NCBI GenBank assembly: GCA_027924585.1
Contig: BSBM01000096.1
Location: 5,827,501-5,891,500 of the forward strand
Direction: 5' to 3'
DNA: 64,000 nucleotides
Origin: Larix kaempferi
Lineage: Eukaryota; Streptophyta; Pinopsida; Pinales; Pinaceae
The first letter of the stretch is position 1, and the number at the start of each line of letters is the position of its first letter. Both the position numbers and the translations under genes were made by a program. Of the stretch, positions 1 to 11,324 are shown in pieces. Below the pieces are notes generated by a model, which was not told where the DNA came from, made no database searches, and saw only the letters and a list, made by a program, of their open reading frames with translations.

Positions 1-967
1 CGTCCATTCATTTAAGGTGTAATCAATATCGGAAACCATGACACAACACAACACTAGGAATGCATCCATTCCTTTCAGGTGTGTGCCATGTCAGTTGGAC
101 TTGTACCTTAAGTATCTTTTCAAAGTAAAAACATTTTCTAAATGTTATCCCCTATAAGAATTCTTTTCAATATTAAATCGAGGTTAGGGTAAATATATCT
201 CCCTTCTTCCTTAAGGCTTCAGCAAATTTTTAATTTATTTATTTGTGCCACTTTCTTCAATCAAACATGATGAAGAACCTCTTGGATGACCCCAGATAAC
301 TCTAGTATTGCAATCTCTTTATCTGCATTCAAAGTTTTTAGTTTTGCAATTTTATTTTAAGCATCACTTATAGGTAATAGCATTAGATACATAAAAATAA
401 ATCATATAAGATAACTTCAGTTAACTACCAAAAACAAGTTATAGCCAAATAAAAACTTTACCAAATAACAACAGTTAACAATTTATCTCAGTTAGCAACA
501 TATTCTTAGTTTTAATCTTTTCATAAGTTAGCATAAGCATAATAGTATTAACAATTAATTTACATCTCACACAAACATGGTGAACAAGGCCCAAAACATA
601 TGAATGCAATGCTCAATAGAGAAATATTTTAAACTGAATTCAAGCACTTCATTGGTTTTTCATAATCTCTTGCACATTTAATATTGCATTCAAATATATA
701 ATTCTACAGTTAAACTAATTTCCATTAAATAAAAACATTCTGATACTGCATAAATGTAAAACCATTCATGTACAAATGAATTCGGGCATAGGCCCATCCA
801 AGAATTTAGTTAGCTGTCCAATATGGCAATCTACCATCCAACTCAAAATACAAAGCAAGCACAGGCTACCATCAGTAAGTAAAGTAAATGGGATTTCCCA
901 ACTAGTGACTCAAACATAGATTGCAGGCATCCCAGGGTCTCAACCTTCACTAAGGTGTTTACAGGCT
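1..967 (-). mobile_element. Element E' part 1 (inverted LARD-like internal sequence)
   Basis: Non-coding AT-rich DNA. Its reverse complement matches the interior of element E at about 17200-17760 and 24970-25404. The last bases before NA correspond to E near 17200-17340, and the first bases of the window match E near 25350-25404 (the ACACCTTAAA/GGAATG stretch). It is therefore the minus-strand copy of the same large retrotransposon derivative and runs off the left edge. No recognisable coding domain is seen. Element NA interrupts it at 968. Confidence 0.75.
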
Positions 968-1709
968 TGTTGGAACGTAATTCCGATCTAGACCTTGGTT
1001 AATAATCCTTGCATAAGGTTCCAAGTTTTAATGTAATTTGATCCATGGTTTGGCTTTAATAGTGCCTAGTCTAGGGGGTTTGTCCACATATTAGACTAGT
1101 GGTTTTCCATAATAGTCGATTTTGTCCACAAGTGTGCCCATTTCCTTATTCTGGAGAGTCAAAGGAACCCTACTTAACACATGTAATGAGGTAGGCTCCC
1201 CACTTCCCTGTTTTATGGGATAAGGTTGGACCAAGGGCGCTAATGCACTAGATTTGGTCAAATTGCTCATTAATTGCCACTACCAAATCCCTAGACCACC
1301 TAATTCACCCTCATAATGATTCCATCCACATTATTTGACTTTCCTAACTTCCTCATGGTCCTCATAGGTTCATTGGACCTTATTATTGCCCAATATAGGA
1401 GTTACACTTGGCACAATGTCATAGATTGGGGGAATTACTCCACTAATCCTAGCATTAATGTGAGCTACTCAACTGCCACCTAAGGCTCACGAATTTATAT
1501 CTTGAGAAGCTTTATATATTGTACACATCGTATTGAATAATATAGATAAGTGGAGTTTACATCAATTGTGTTCTATCTCATGTATTTATGTTTCAATATT
1601 TCTACTATTTTCTGCTAAACTCTCTATAAATTATTTGTGAGGACTAGTTTGTTTCTATATCTTGGCTTGTAAAATTATTTCATGGCATAAAGGCCATATA
1701 AATTTCACA
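968..1709 (+). repeat. 5' LTR of NA
   Basis: Starts TGTTGGAAC, ends TTTCACA, and is nearly identical to 3370-4112. The scattered differences include small indels, so the insertion is not recent. The primer site begins at the next base. Confidence 0.88.
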
Positions 1710-1721
1710 TGGTATCAGAGC
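1710..1721 (+). promoter_or_regulatory. Primer-binding site of NA
   Basis: TGGTATCAGAGC lies directly after the LTR. It is complementary to the 3' end of plant initiator Met-tRNA and primes minus-strand cDNA synthesis in plant LTR elements. Confidence 0.9.
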
Positions 1722-1950
1722 TTAGGTGAACTGATCATAGTTGTTTCCAATAGTGCACCAGAAGCAGTGGAGCAACCACAGAAATCCTTAGGGAAATTGC
1801 CTTAAAGCCATTGGAGAAATAATTTGGAGTCTACCCAAGTGTTATGCGCTCCCTAATGAGCCTATTGTCGAAGTAAGGAGCTCATATTGATCCAAATATT
1901 ATTCCAGTATAAGTTTTCAGAGTTTGTTTTGCAGGTACAACAACTTCTAC

Positions 1951-3161
1951 ATGGATTCGAAAGTTCCTCTTCTTACTCCATTCAATTATGTTGAGTGGAA
2001 GCCTAAAATGTGTGCATGTCTCATGAGACAATGTATCTATGATGTGTCCATTGGTTTTTAGAGTGAACCAGAGTCTTATGAAGAGAAAAATGATTGTCTA
2101 AATGACTCTGACAGAGCATTCAGATCTATGTGTCTAGCCATGTGTCCAATTATGCACTACTTGATTGATTCTGTAGACTATCCATTTGAGCTATGGTCCA
2201 ACTTGGACAAGGATCTTGATAAGAAGAATAATGGTGCATGGAGTGATCCTATGGACACCTCAACATGTTCTCTCCCTATTAATGTCTCGGCCTCTACTCT
2301 CTTTAATGAAGTTGTTCACGAAGATCAAATGGCAGAATCTTCAACACAAGTTCTTATTGGTACAGATCTCTTTGATTTGAATGCTTCCTCTACATGTTAT
2401 GAAGTATAATGTGAAGAGACATCATCTATTGAACAATATGTTTCTGATAATGATGAATATACAACAAATGGAGATTCCATTGTTGAAGAAGAACTCTCTA
2501 TCCACTCATTGTTCTCCAATAATTCTTCAAATGCTGATTTTATGGATGATAAGCTAGTTGTTGAAGATCCTTTCCATACTTCACTGGTTGATGGTGCAAA
2601 ATTGTTGATATTTTGGATGATTTGAAAGCTGCATCAAGAATTGAGATATCTGCAAATTCACTCACCAAATCTGATCCAAATATTTATACCTATTCCTCTA
2701 TGGTGATTAGCGCATTTCCTCACAATTCTACTAAAGAAGGAGACATTGCCATTGTCTTGGCATGCATTGAACTTGTGTTCCTCTCATTTGGACCTGATCA
2801 TACTTGTTTTGGATTTGATTTTAATTCATATTTCAAGTCCAAATATAATTTGGAACTATTGTTCATCATTCTTGGAGTTGCTATAATAGTTTTTGGTTCA
2901 AAGTTTCAAGAAATTTTAGTTTTGCTTGATGTTGATTCCACCACTCTTGGTTCAAATGTTTTGGCTCAAGCATCTCAAGACTCATTTGTACCAAATTTAA
3001 GTCTGAATTTCAATTCTAATGAGAAGACACTTCTGCTCTCACGTCAGTGTATTGGAGGTGTTCTACATGGCTACATTGTTCATCATGCATTTGTTCATGT
3101 TCCTGATCTAGTTGAGCAACATCAACTTCTTCCAAAGAATAAGGTTCCTCCAGACATATGA
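1951..3161 (+). pseudogene. Degenerate gag-like ORF of NA
   Basis: An ATG at 1951 opens a frame starting MDSKVPLLTPFNYVEWKPKM. This resembles the N-terminus of Copia gag proteins, where an Asn-Tyr/Phe-x-x-Trp motif is usual. The frame is stopped by TAG at 2059-2061 and TAA at 2407-2409. It shifts by one base near 2600, then runs to a stop at 3159-3161. With these breaks ignored, one ORF of roughly 400 codons fills almost the whole interior. The downstream part is acidic, then hydrophobic around 2840-2930, and has no zinc knuckle, protease, integrase or RT. I do not recognise it. It may be a diverged gag or a protein specific to this non-autonomous family. Confidence 0.6.
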
Positions 3162-3369
3162 TAAAGTTCAAACCTACTTGATTTTTGGAGTAGTTCAGTT
3201 TATTTTGGTGTATTTCATGTCCATTTTAGAGGGAGGATTTTCCCCAAGTGGTTTTTCCTCTTTCCTTAGTTCATATGGATTAATAATGTAAAGGGTAACC
3301 ATAAGACTTTGTTGCTTGGGCCCTCATAATAATTTTCTTGGGTCACAACCATTTTGGCTTAATGGTGGG

Positions 3370-4112
3370 TGTTGGAACATAATTCCCATATAGACCTTGG
3401 TTAATAATCCTTGCATAAGGTTCCAAGTGTTTAATGTAAGTTGTTCCATGGTTTGGCTTCAATAGTTCCTAGTCTAGGCGGTTTGTCCACATATTAGACT
3501 AGTGGTTTGCCATAATAGTAAAGTTTGTCCACAAGTGTGCCCATTTCCTTATTATGGGGATTCAAAGGAACCCTACTTAATGCATTTAATGAGGGAGGCT
3601 CCCCACTTCCCTGTTTTATGGGATAAGGTTGGACCAAGGGCGCTAATGCACTAGATTTGGTCAAATTGCTTATTAATGGCCTCTACCAAATCCCTGGACC
3701 ACCAAATTCACCCTCATAATGATTCCATCCACATTAGTTGACTTTCCTAACTTCCTCATGGTCCTCATAGTTTAATTGGACCTCATTATGGCCCAATACA
3801 GGAGTTACACTTAGCACAATGTCATAGATTGGGGGAATTACTCCACTAAGCCTATCATTAATGTGAGCTATCCAACTTCCTACTAAGACTCATGAATTTC
3901 TATCTTGAGAAGCTTTATATATTGTACACATATTATTTAATAATATAGATAAGTGGAGTTTACATCAACTGTGTTTTATCTCATGTATTGTTGTTTCAAT
4001 ATTTCTTCTATTTTCTGCTAAACACTATGTAAATTCTGTGTGAGGACTAGTTTGTTTCTAGATCTTTGCTTGCAAAATTATTGCATGGAATCAAGGCCAT
4101 AGAAATTTCACA
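3370..4112 (+). repeat. 3' LTR of NA
   Basis: Direct repeat of 968-1709 with TGTTGGAAC and TTTCACA ends. The flanking 5-mer aggat matches aggct on the left at four of five positions. Confidence 0.88.
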
Positions 4113-4396
4113 AGGATCAATCTAAACCTTCCGCTATTTTATTAATTAACACACCTTATCATACATAGTATTCATAAATAATTGACATGACAAGGGCCAC
4201 TCTATCATACAGACAAGCAAATACCACTCCATAATTATATTCAGCCAAAATGATTATCCTAACTGAGCATAATAACATGAAAATAATTCTTTAATAATAA
4301 ATTTAATTTTCTTGCAGTGCATGCATATACAACTTATGCATTTTCCAACACCCTATTGAACCCGTTGAGCAACTTTAACACTACTCTGAAATAAAG
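4113..4396 (-). mobile_element. Element E' part 2
   Basis: Continuation of E' between NA and Copia A. The reverse complement matches E at about 16920-17200, including the TATGCATGC stretch and the AAAGAATTATTTTC stretch. It ends with taaag, the target-site duplication of A. Confidence 0.75.
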
Positions 4397-4977
4397 TGTT
4401 AAATTTTGAGCATTAATTCACAATACTCTAGGATCTTTACTGAGAGAATAACATGTACAGTATATCAATGCATATCAATCATAACAAGCATGTCAATCAT
4501 CAAAAGAAGCAAAAGCATGAGAGACAATAGACATAGAGTTTTCGTGGGGAAAACCCTAAGTTGAAAAATCCCACAACTTCCTCAGAGATAGATAGAGCAA
4601 TATCTCAACCAAATTACAAGAGATAGACTCCTCTTAGCAGCTGATCCTCCTCCTCACATGTGCGCCACTTTCTGAGTGAAGGAAGTGTGAGTTATGAAGT
4701 GATCCAAATAGAGATCTCCCGATCTCTATTTATACTTGTCCTATTTTCCCAATAACCTTATGGGGCCGACTTGTCTAGCTAGGTACAATAACTTCATATT
4801 ACATTATATCGGACCGACCCCTTACAAGGTGGTCTAATAACCCATCGGCAAGTTAACACACTTGCGACACTTGTCAATACAAATGACAACATTTCTGTAT
4901 AGAGGAATAATACATCTCTATAGGGGTACAATAAATATATAGATGAAATACATTCCGAAGTTACATATACATCAACA
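4397..4977 (-). repeat. 3' LTR of Copia A
   Basis: 581 bp, with TGTTAAATTT at the left end and CATCAACA at the right end on the plus strand. It matches 11325-11905. It contains the TATA-proximal palindrome at 4706-4731 and the box GGTGGTCTAATAACCC shared by the LTRs of B, C and the solo copy. Confidence 0.95.
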
Positions 4978-4990
4978 CTCCCTCTTAACT
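4978..4990 (-). promoter_or_regulatory. Polypurine tract of Copia A
   Basis: Minus-strand AGTTAAGAGGGAG lies directly against the 3' LTR. This is the plus-strand primer position for reverse transcription. B and C have the same tract. Confidence 0.85.
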
Positions 4991-5263
4991 AGGAAGGTAT
5001 TTCTCGACACAAATCATCTAGCACAAGTCTTCTTCTCTGGATCATCGTCATCGATGCATCGTCCTTGAATCATCGTCAATGCTGCTGCTATCTCAATCAA
5101 TCTCTGAATCTACTCGTCATAGGAAGTTCTATAGAGCCAGCCCTTTTTCATGATGGATGTAGGCCCACCACCTGCAGGTCTTCATCATCAATGGCCATAC
5201 TGTGGATCCCATGACTGATTATGTGCGTCAACAAAACCTAGCATAGACTATAGGTTCTTTTAC

Positions 5264-6063
5264 ATGTTGACCTTCACAAAACCTACTCAGAGCATCCTAG
5301 GATGTTACGAGCAAACCACTCTACCTGTCTGTATCTCGATAGAGCATCCCAGGCTATTACGAGCACACTGCTCTACCTGTCCAGATTTTAAAGGATCTTT
5401 TCTAAGTGAACTTTCGCAAAACCTACTCAAAGCATCCCAGGATGTTACGAGCACACCTCTCTACCTGTCTGGATTTTAAAGGATCTTTTCTATGCAAAAC
5501 TGTAGCAAAACCTACTCAGAGCATCCCAGGATGTTACGAGCACCCTGCTCTACCTGTCTGGATCTCGATAGAGCATCCCAGGATGTTATGAGCACACTGC
5601 TCTACCTATCCAGATTTTAAAGGATCTTTTCTATGCGAAACTGTAGCAAAACCTACTCAGAACATCCCAGGATGTTACGAGCACCCCGCTCTACCTGTCT
5701 GGATCTCGATAGAGCATCCCAGGATGTTACGAGCACACCGCTCTACCTATCTAGATTTTAAAGGATCTTTTCTATGCTACATGTAGCAAAACCTACTCAG
5801 AGAATCCCAAGATGTTATGATTACACCGCTCTACCTGTTTGGATCTCGATAGAGCATCCCAGGATGTTACGAGCACACCGCTCTACCTGTCCGGATTTTA
5901 AAGGATCTTTTCTATGCTACCTGTAGCAAAACCTACTTAGAGAATCCCAAGATGTTATGAGTACACCGCTCTACCTATCTGGATCTAGATAGAGCAACCC
6001 AAGATGTTACGAGCACACCGCTCTACCTATCCGATTTTTAAAGGGTATTTTCTATGCTACCTG
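5264..6063 (-). repeat. Composite minisatellite in the 3' untranslated region of A
   Basis: About five and a half copies of a unit of roughly 141 bp. Each unit is made of two related halves that both start AGCATCCCAGGATGTTACGA and pass through CTCTACCTGTC. One half of about 52 bp ends GGATCTCGAT. The other, of about 89 bp, ends GATTTTAAAGGATC and then AAAACCTACTCAG. Short ORFs read through the array are by-products of the repeats. It lies between the RNase H stop and the LTR and has counterparts in B and C. Confidence 0.9.
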
Positions 6064-6084
6064 CACAACCTGTCCACGGCCATC

Positions 6085-6625
6085 GAGTATCAAAATGATA
6101 CTCACCATACATCATCCTGATGTACATCATAACATGATCAACCTAATCATCATCATACCATAAACCTGATGCGTATCATCTGGAGCAACATCCTGAAGCT
6201 CGTCATCTGTGATCATCCTGATCAAACAGTATATCCATCTGATGCATACAAAGTATCTACCTGATACATATCATAATACATGATCTACCTGATCATACAA
6301 ATGCATCCATCTGATATACATAATGCATCCACCTGATACATACATAAATACATGATCTACCTGATCATACAAGTATCCACCTGATACATATACAAATACA
6401 TGATCTACCTGATCATATCCAGCATCCAACATGATGCGTACATACATACATATAAATGATCCAACTGATCATATCCAGCATCCAACATGATGCATACATA
6501 CATACATATAAATGATCTAACTGATCATATCCAGCATCCAACATGATGCGTACATACATACATATAAATTATCCAACTGATCATATAGAGCAGAAACTAG
6601 AACATCATCCTAATGCTCATCATCC
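6085..6625 (-). repeat. Array of co-varying short inverted repeats in the 3' UTR of A
   Basis: About twenty consecutive small palindromes. The arms end in ATC and begin with GAT around a short spacer, usually CACCT, TACCT, CAACT or TCC. Arms differ between units yet stay complementary. Examples are GAGTATCA-AAA-TGATACTC (6085-6103), TACATCA-TCC-TGATGTA (6108-6124), ATGATC-TACCT-GATCAT, GTATC-CACCT-GATAC and GCATC-CAACAT-GATGC. Each could fold as a hairpin in the element RNA. No function for such an array is known to me. Confidence 0.85.
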
Positions 6626-6698
6626 AGCACTTACATCCATAGCCATGTGAAGGATCCTCCTTCCACCATGCTTGGAATGGCTTCAGCAAATGTGTCCA

Positions 6699-9600
6699 TC
6701 ACTTCTTCCTCGAAGTGTCGTCGATCTGAAGAACGCCAAGCCTCTCTCTGAAGTATTCGAACTTCACTCTGGCTAGTGGCTTCATCAGCACATCTGCAAT
6801 TTGCTCATCCGTCGCAATATACAGGAGCTTCACTGCTCTGCTCTGCACCATATCCCTGATATAGTGATATTTGATATCAATGTGTTTTGACCTGTCATGG
6901 AACACTGGGTTCTCAGACAGCTTCACACAACTCTGGTTTTCACAAAAGATACCAGTAGTCTCCAGCGAGAGATCAAATAACTCTGACAACAACTTCCGAA
7001 GCCATATTGCCTCACAACTAGCCGAACAGGCTGCAACATACTCTGCCTCGGCTGTACTCAGTGCTACACAGGACTGCTTCCTTCTAAACCAAGAGATCAC
7101 ACCTGATCCCATACTGAAGCAACACCCAGATGTGCTCTTCCTATCTGCAGCACTGCCTGCCCAATCTGAATCAACATAACCCTGCAGGTTAAACTTTTGA
7201 TTTGCTTCATACATAAGACCATAATCAACTGCACCCTTTAGGTACCTTAGAATATGCTTTACAGCAATCAGGTGAACACTCCTCGGATCCATCAATAACT
7301 GGCTCAATGTGTTCACCGCAAAGCAAATATTTGCTCTTGTGTTTGTCAGGTACATCAAGGACCCAATCATATGACGATACATAGAGACATCAAACGGCTT
7401 AGATGAAACATCACATAGAAGCTTCAGGTTCAATGCCATAGGTGTGGCCATGGTCTTGCAATCCATCATCCCGAACATCTTCAGGATATCTACTATGTAC
7501 TTCCCTTGTCCAAGGAATATCCCATCTGCACTCTACCACACCTTCATGCCTAGAAAATACTGCATCATCCCCAAGTCCTTCATATTGAACTCGGAAGCAA
7601 GCTTCCTCTTTGTATCGGCAATCAATCTATCATCTCTTGTTACAAATAGGTCATCCACATACAGGAGTAGTATCACAGGATTTCCTTACTCAACCTTGTA
7701 GTAAAGGTTGGAATCCGCTTTACTCTTGGTAAAGCCCAAACTAGATAGGAAACTATCCATCCTACCATACCAAGTTCTAGGAGCTTGCTTCAAGCCATAC
7801 AAGGCTTTCTTCAATCTGTACACATATGACTCCCTATCATGTGTTTCAAAACCGAGTGGCTGCTCCACATACACTTCCTCTTCAACTACACCATTCAAGA
7901 AACCAGTCTTGACATCCATCTGGTGTATCTTCCATTTCATCACTGCAGCCAGGGCAAGTACTGATCTGATGGAATTTTACCTGGCTACAGGAGCAAAAGT
8001 TTCTTCATAATCTATTCCCTCTTTATAAGAGAAGCCACGAGCTACGAACCTTGCCTTGTATTTCTCTATGTTGCCATCTGCAGTATGCTTGATCTTGTAG
8101 ATCCACTTGGAACTCACAATAGACTTCCCTTCAGGTCTTGGGACAACATCCCAAACATCATTCTTCATTATTGATTGGTATTCTTCAACCATGGCATCCT
8201 TCCATTCTTTCTTTTCCGTTGCTTCTTCATAACTAGAAGGTTCTTTGTTAATGATATCACAGAGTAAAGCAACATAGTTGGTATGTGATCTAGTTCTCTT
8301 CTTTGCTCTGTGTTCTTCTTCTGGAATGCCATATCTTTCTACAACTTGGATGAGCTCTCTAGCCCATGCAGGTTTTCTCTTGTGAGAGTTATTTTCACGA
8401 GGTGAATCTATAGGTTGTTGCAGATCTTTAATTTCATGATCAACATCTAGAATTGCTTCAGTCATGGTAGTGTCTTGAAATCTAGTTTCCTTAGGTTCTT
8501 CATAAACTTCAATAGGTGTCTTCCTTGATTTGATATATGCTGAATTTTCATCAAATGTTACATCCCTGCTGACATCAATTTTCTTGAACCCTGGAAAGTA
8601 TATTCTATAAGCCTTCAAGCTTTCACTGTAACCCACAAAGATACCCTTCCTTCCTGAAGGATCTAGCTTAGTCCTCTTTTCCTTTGGCACATGAGTATAT
8701 ACTGGACAACCAAATATTCTGAGATGGCTGACTTCAGGTTTCTTACCAGAGAAGACCTCTTATGGTGTCTTGTTGTCCAATATCTTATGGGGTGTTCTGT
8801 TCTGCACATATACAGCTGTCCTATCTACTTCTGCCCATAGATGCATAGGAAGATCCTGGTCATACAGCATTTCCCTTGCTACTTCCATGATTGTTCTGTT
8901 CTTTCTTTCTGCAAATCTATTCTATTGTGGATCGTAAGGAGCAGAAAACTCGCTCTTAATCCCTGAATCACTGCATAGATTCTCGAAGTCACCTGAGGTG
9001 AATTCTCCACCATTGTCGGATCTGAATGTTTTGATCTTCTTATCAGTTTGGTTCTCCATCAAGGTTTTGAATTCCTTGAACTTATCAAACACTTCATCTT
9101 TGTTCTTCAAGAAGTAAACCCAAGTCTTCCTGGAGAAGTCATCAATGAAAGAGACATAGTAAACATACCCACTCAAAGAGCTCGATGACATCAGGCCGCA
9201 TACATCGGAGTGGATAATTTCCAAGCTACTTTTTTCCTTGCTTTCACTGCTTGGGAATGCCTTCTTTACGTTCTTTCCTTTTGCACATCCTTTGCAAACA
9301 CCTTCATGCTTGGTCTTAAATTCAGGAAGACCTTCTACAGCCTTACTTGCAATTGGTAATGCTCTGTAGTGCATATGTGCAAGTGTTTTATGCCAAAGTT
9401 CACTTGGCTCCATGGAATCATGCACCATGGCATGTTCAGGTTGTCCCTCCAATTTATACAATCCTCCCTCTTGCTCTCCAATCACCACTGCATCATCAAT
9501 AGTTTTACCCTTTGGCCACATTAGGACTTGGCCATCTACAAATGCAACCCTCATACATTTTGCATCTAATGCAGAGATGGAGAGTAGATTCTTCTTGAGC

Positions 9601-9820
9601 CCAGGTACATAGAGAACTTCCTTCATCTTCAAGGAATTTCCAGAATCTAGGTTGTAGGAGGCTTCACCACTTCCTTTGATGGGGTATTGATAGTCATCCC
9701 CAAGTTTCACTTTATGGGGTGATTCATGTTCAGATAGATTTACAAAAGATTCTTTAAACCTCGTCATGTGTTTGGAAGCACCACTGTCAATAATCCAATC
9801 ATTACAACCATGATAATAGT
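6699..9820 (-). pseudogene. Copia A pol: protease, integrase, RT and RNase H
   Basis: Polyprotein remnant in one frame. The protease site IIDSGASKHM comes first, near 9790. GAG-pre-integrase and integrase follow, with HKTLAHMHY, CKGCAKGK, a first Asp in HSDVCG, a second in the SDNGGEF region, and a truncation just after APYDPQ. Next are the RT with [31 protein letters not shown] and YVDD, then RNase H with VDSDWAGS and AEAEY. In-frame stops are at 8922-8924 (TAG), 8760-8762 (TAA), about 7977 (TAA), 7686-7688 (TAA) and 7533-7535 (TAG). The third RNase H acidic residue is Glu (FCENQS), where B and C have Asp. It cannot make a functional polyprotein. Confidence 0.93.
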
Positions 9821-10750
9821 ACCTGTGAGAGTAGAGATTAGAACATACTCTTCTTCGCTTGTTGAATCATCATCATCACTTTCTGCTCTAAACTTCTTCT
9901 TTGGAGGTTCATCATCTTCAGCAGCACGAGCATGATACCTTCTTTTGTTGCCCTTCTTCTTCTTGTTGAAGATGTTGTTTTTGTTGTTGTCCCTTTTGTT
10001 CTTGGAACATTCTGAAACAAAGTGTCCCTTCTCATTACATTCGAAACATCAAAGATGATATAGATCTTTCTTCTTGTGATAAGGGTGAGAATGTTTCTTG
10101 TTATGAGATTTCTCCCTCTTAACCTTGCTTCCCTTAGTGTGAGCTGTGAGAGCTTGATCTTCATTCCCCATCTTTTCTTCTCGTGCTACAAGCCTAGCTT
10201 CCTCTTGAGAGCATTCCTCCCACAGTCTACTGAAAGAGATCAATTTCTTTCTTGTACAAATTCCTTGAATAAAATAGTCCCATGACCTAGGTAGGCCATT
10301 CAGAGTGGTCATAACAACATCACCATTATCTACTACTTCATCCACAGCTTCAAGTTGTTCCTTGATCTGAGAGACCTGGGAGAAGTAATAATGAATGGTC
10401 TCTCCATTCAACATCTTGACCCCTTTCAATTGATTCCGCAGAGTCATCTTCTGATTTATGTTCTTCCCTTCAAATAACTTGGTCAGGGAGTCAAACATCT
10501 CCTTGGGTGTCTTTAGGGATGACACATGTGGTATGAGATGGTCTTTGATAGAATTAGTAATGATTCTCTTTGCCTTTACCATGTTCTTCTTGTGCAATAC
10601 CTTAGCCTCTTCATCCTCTGGGATAGGGACCTCAGAGCTAATGTAGGAGTCCAAATTATTTTCTTCCAGGATTAACCCAATCCTATACTTCCAGGCTCAG
10701 AAGTTATCATCCCCTTTAAGCTTATTCTCAAGCTTGGTGTGGTGAGACAT
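9821..10750 (-). pseudogene. Copia A gag
   Basis: Starts at ATG 10748-10750 (MSHHTKLENKLKGDDNF) and hits TGA at codon 18 (10697-10699). It then continues in frame through a typical Copia gag core (AWKYRIGLILEE, the DSLTKLFEGK helix region, a basic tail). A second TGA at about 10049-10051 precedes a zinc knuckle of CX2CX4HX4C form (CFECNEKGHFVSEC). Near 9820 a one-base deletion relative to B shifts the frame out of protease. Gag would form the particle and bind RNA; here it is broken. Copy B has the same codon-18 stop. Confidence 0.9.
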
Positions 10751-11312
10751 CTTAAAGAGTACCTCAAATGGAAATAGAGGAGATTTAGGTCTTACCACTT
10801 GCTTTGCTGAAAACTAGATCTGGTCCCGGATTAGGGTTTGTCGGAAAAACCCTAAAAATTATAAAAGGTGAATTTCAACTTTCTGAAAGGATAGAAAGAT
10901 GTGCCTTGATGCTATGATCAACTTGGTGTATTTAGAATTTGAGATCTGCAAAGTTTCACCCTTCAGAAATGCCTTTTAGTCTTCCCGGGTTCACTAGGGA
11001 GGAACCTGAATTAGGGTTTGAGTTTCCCAGAGATTCACCTAGCCAAAAATATCGATCCAAAGCTCTAAACTTCGATTTTTCCAAGGAGCTTCCAGCTATG
11101 TCTTCAGATTTCAGAAATTCCTATTTTGTGGAAACCCTAATTTTTAGGGCCAAATCTGAAAATTATCAGAATTAAATTCTGATTGGACAGATAGATTATC
11201 CTTGATGAGTAGAGTCAATATACTATACTGCATTTCCAAAATCTATAGAGAGAAACCCAATAAGCAAGAAACCCTAGTTTTCGTCACTGCACAATGTCTT
11301 CTTCTCAGGTTA

Positions 11313-11324
11313 GCTATGATACCA
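11313..11324 (-). promoter_or_regulatory. Primer-binding site of Copia A
   Basis: The minus strand reads TGGTATCATAGC directly next to the 5' LTR. This is one base different from the Met-tRNA complement TGGTATCAGAGC. Confidence 0.88.

Larger units (their letters stand above)
968..4112 (+). mobile_element. Non-autonomous Copia-derived LTR element (NA)
   Basis: Two direct LTRs of about 742 bp (968-1709 and 3370-4112) begin TGTTGGAAC and end TTTCACA. They enclose only 1.66 kb of interior. A Met-tRNA-type primer site follows the left LTR and a short purine-rich stretch (AATGGTGGG) precedes the right one. The flanking 5-mers are aggct and aggat, a target-site duplication with one mismatch. The interior has one degenerate ORF with a Copia-gag-like start and no protease, integrase or RT. 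It inserted into E'. The plus orientation follows from the primer site. Confidence 0.85.

Noticed and set aside
5264-6625. CRISPR-like array of repeats and spacers
   Set aside because: The repeat units are contiguous composite minisatellites with no unique spacers of constant length, and they lie in a plant retrotransposon 3' untranslated region.
11270-11281. Telomere-like AAACCCTA motifs
   Set aside because: They occur singly (also near 10845, 17925 and 48560) and never in tandem, so they are not interstitial telomere arrays.
11313-11324. tRNA gene fragments
   Set aside because: The twelve-base matches to the 3' end of Met-tRNA are primer-binding sites beside LTRs. No cloverleaf surrounds them.
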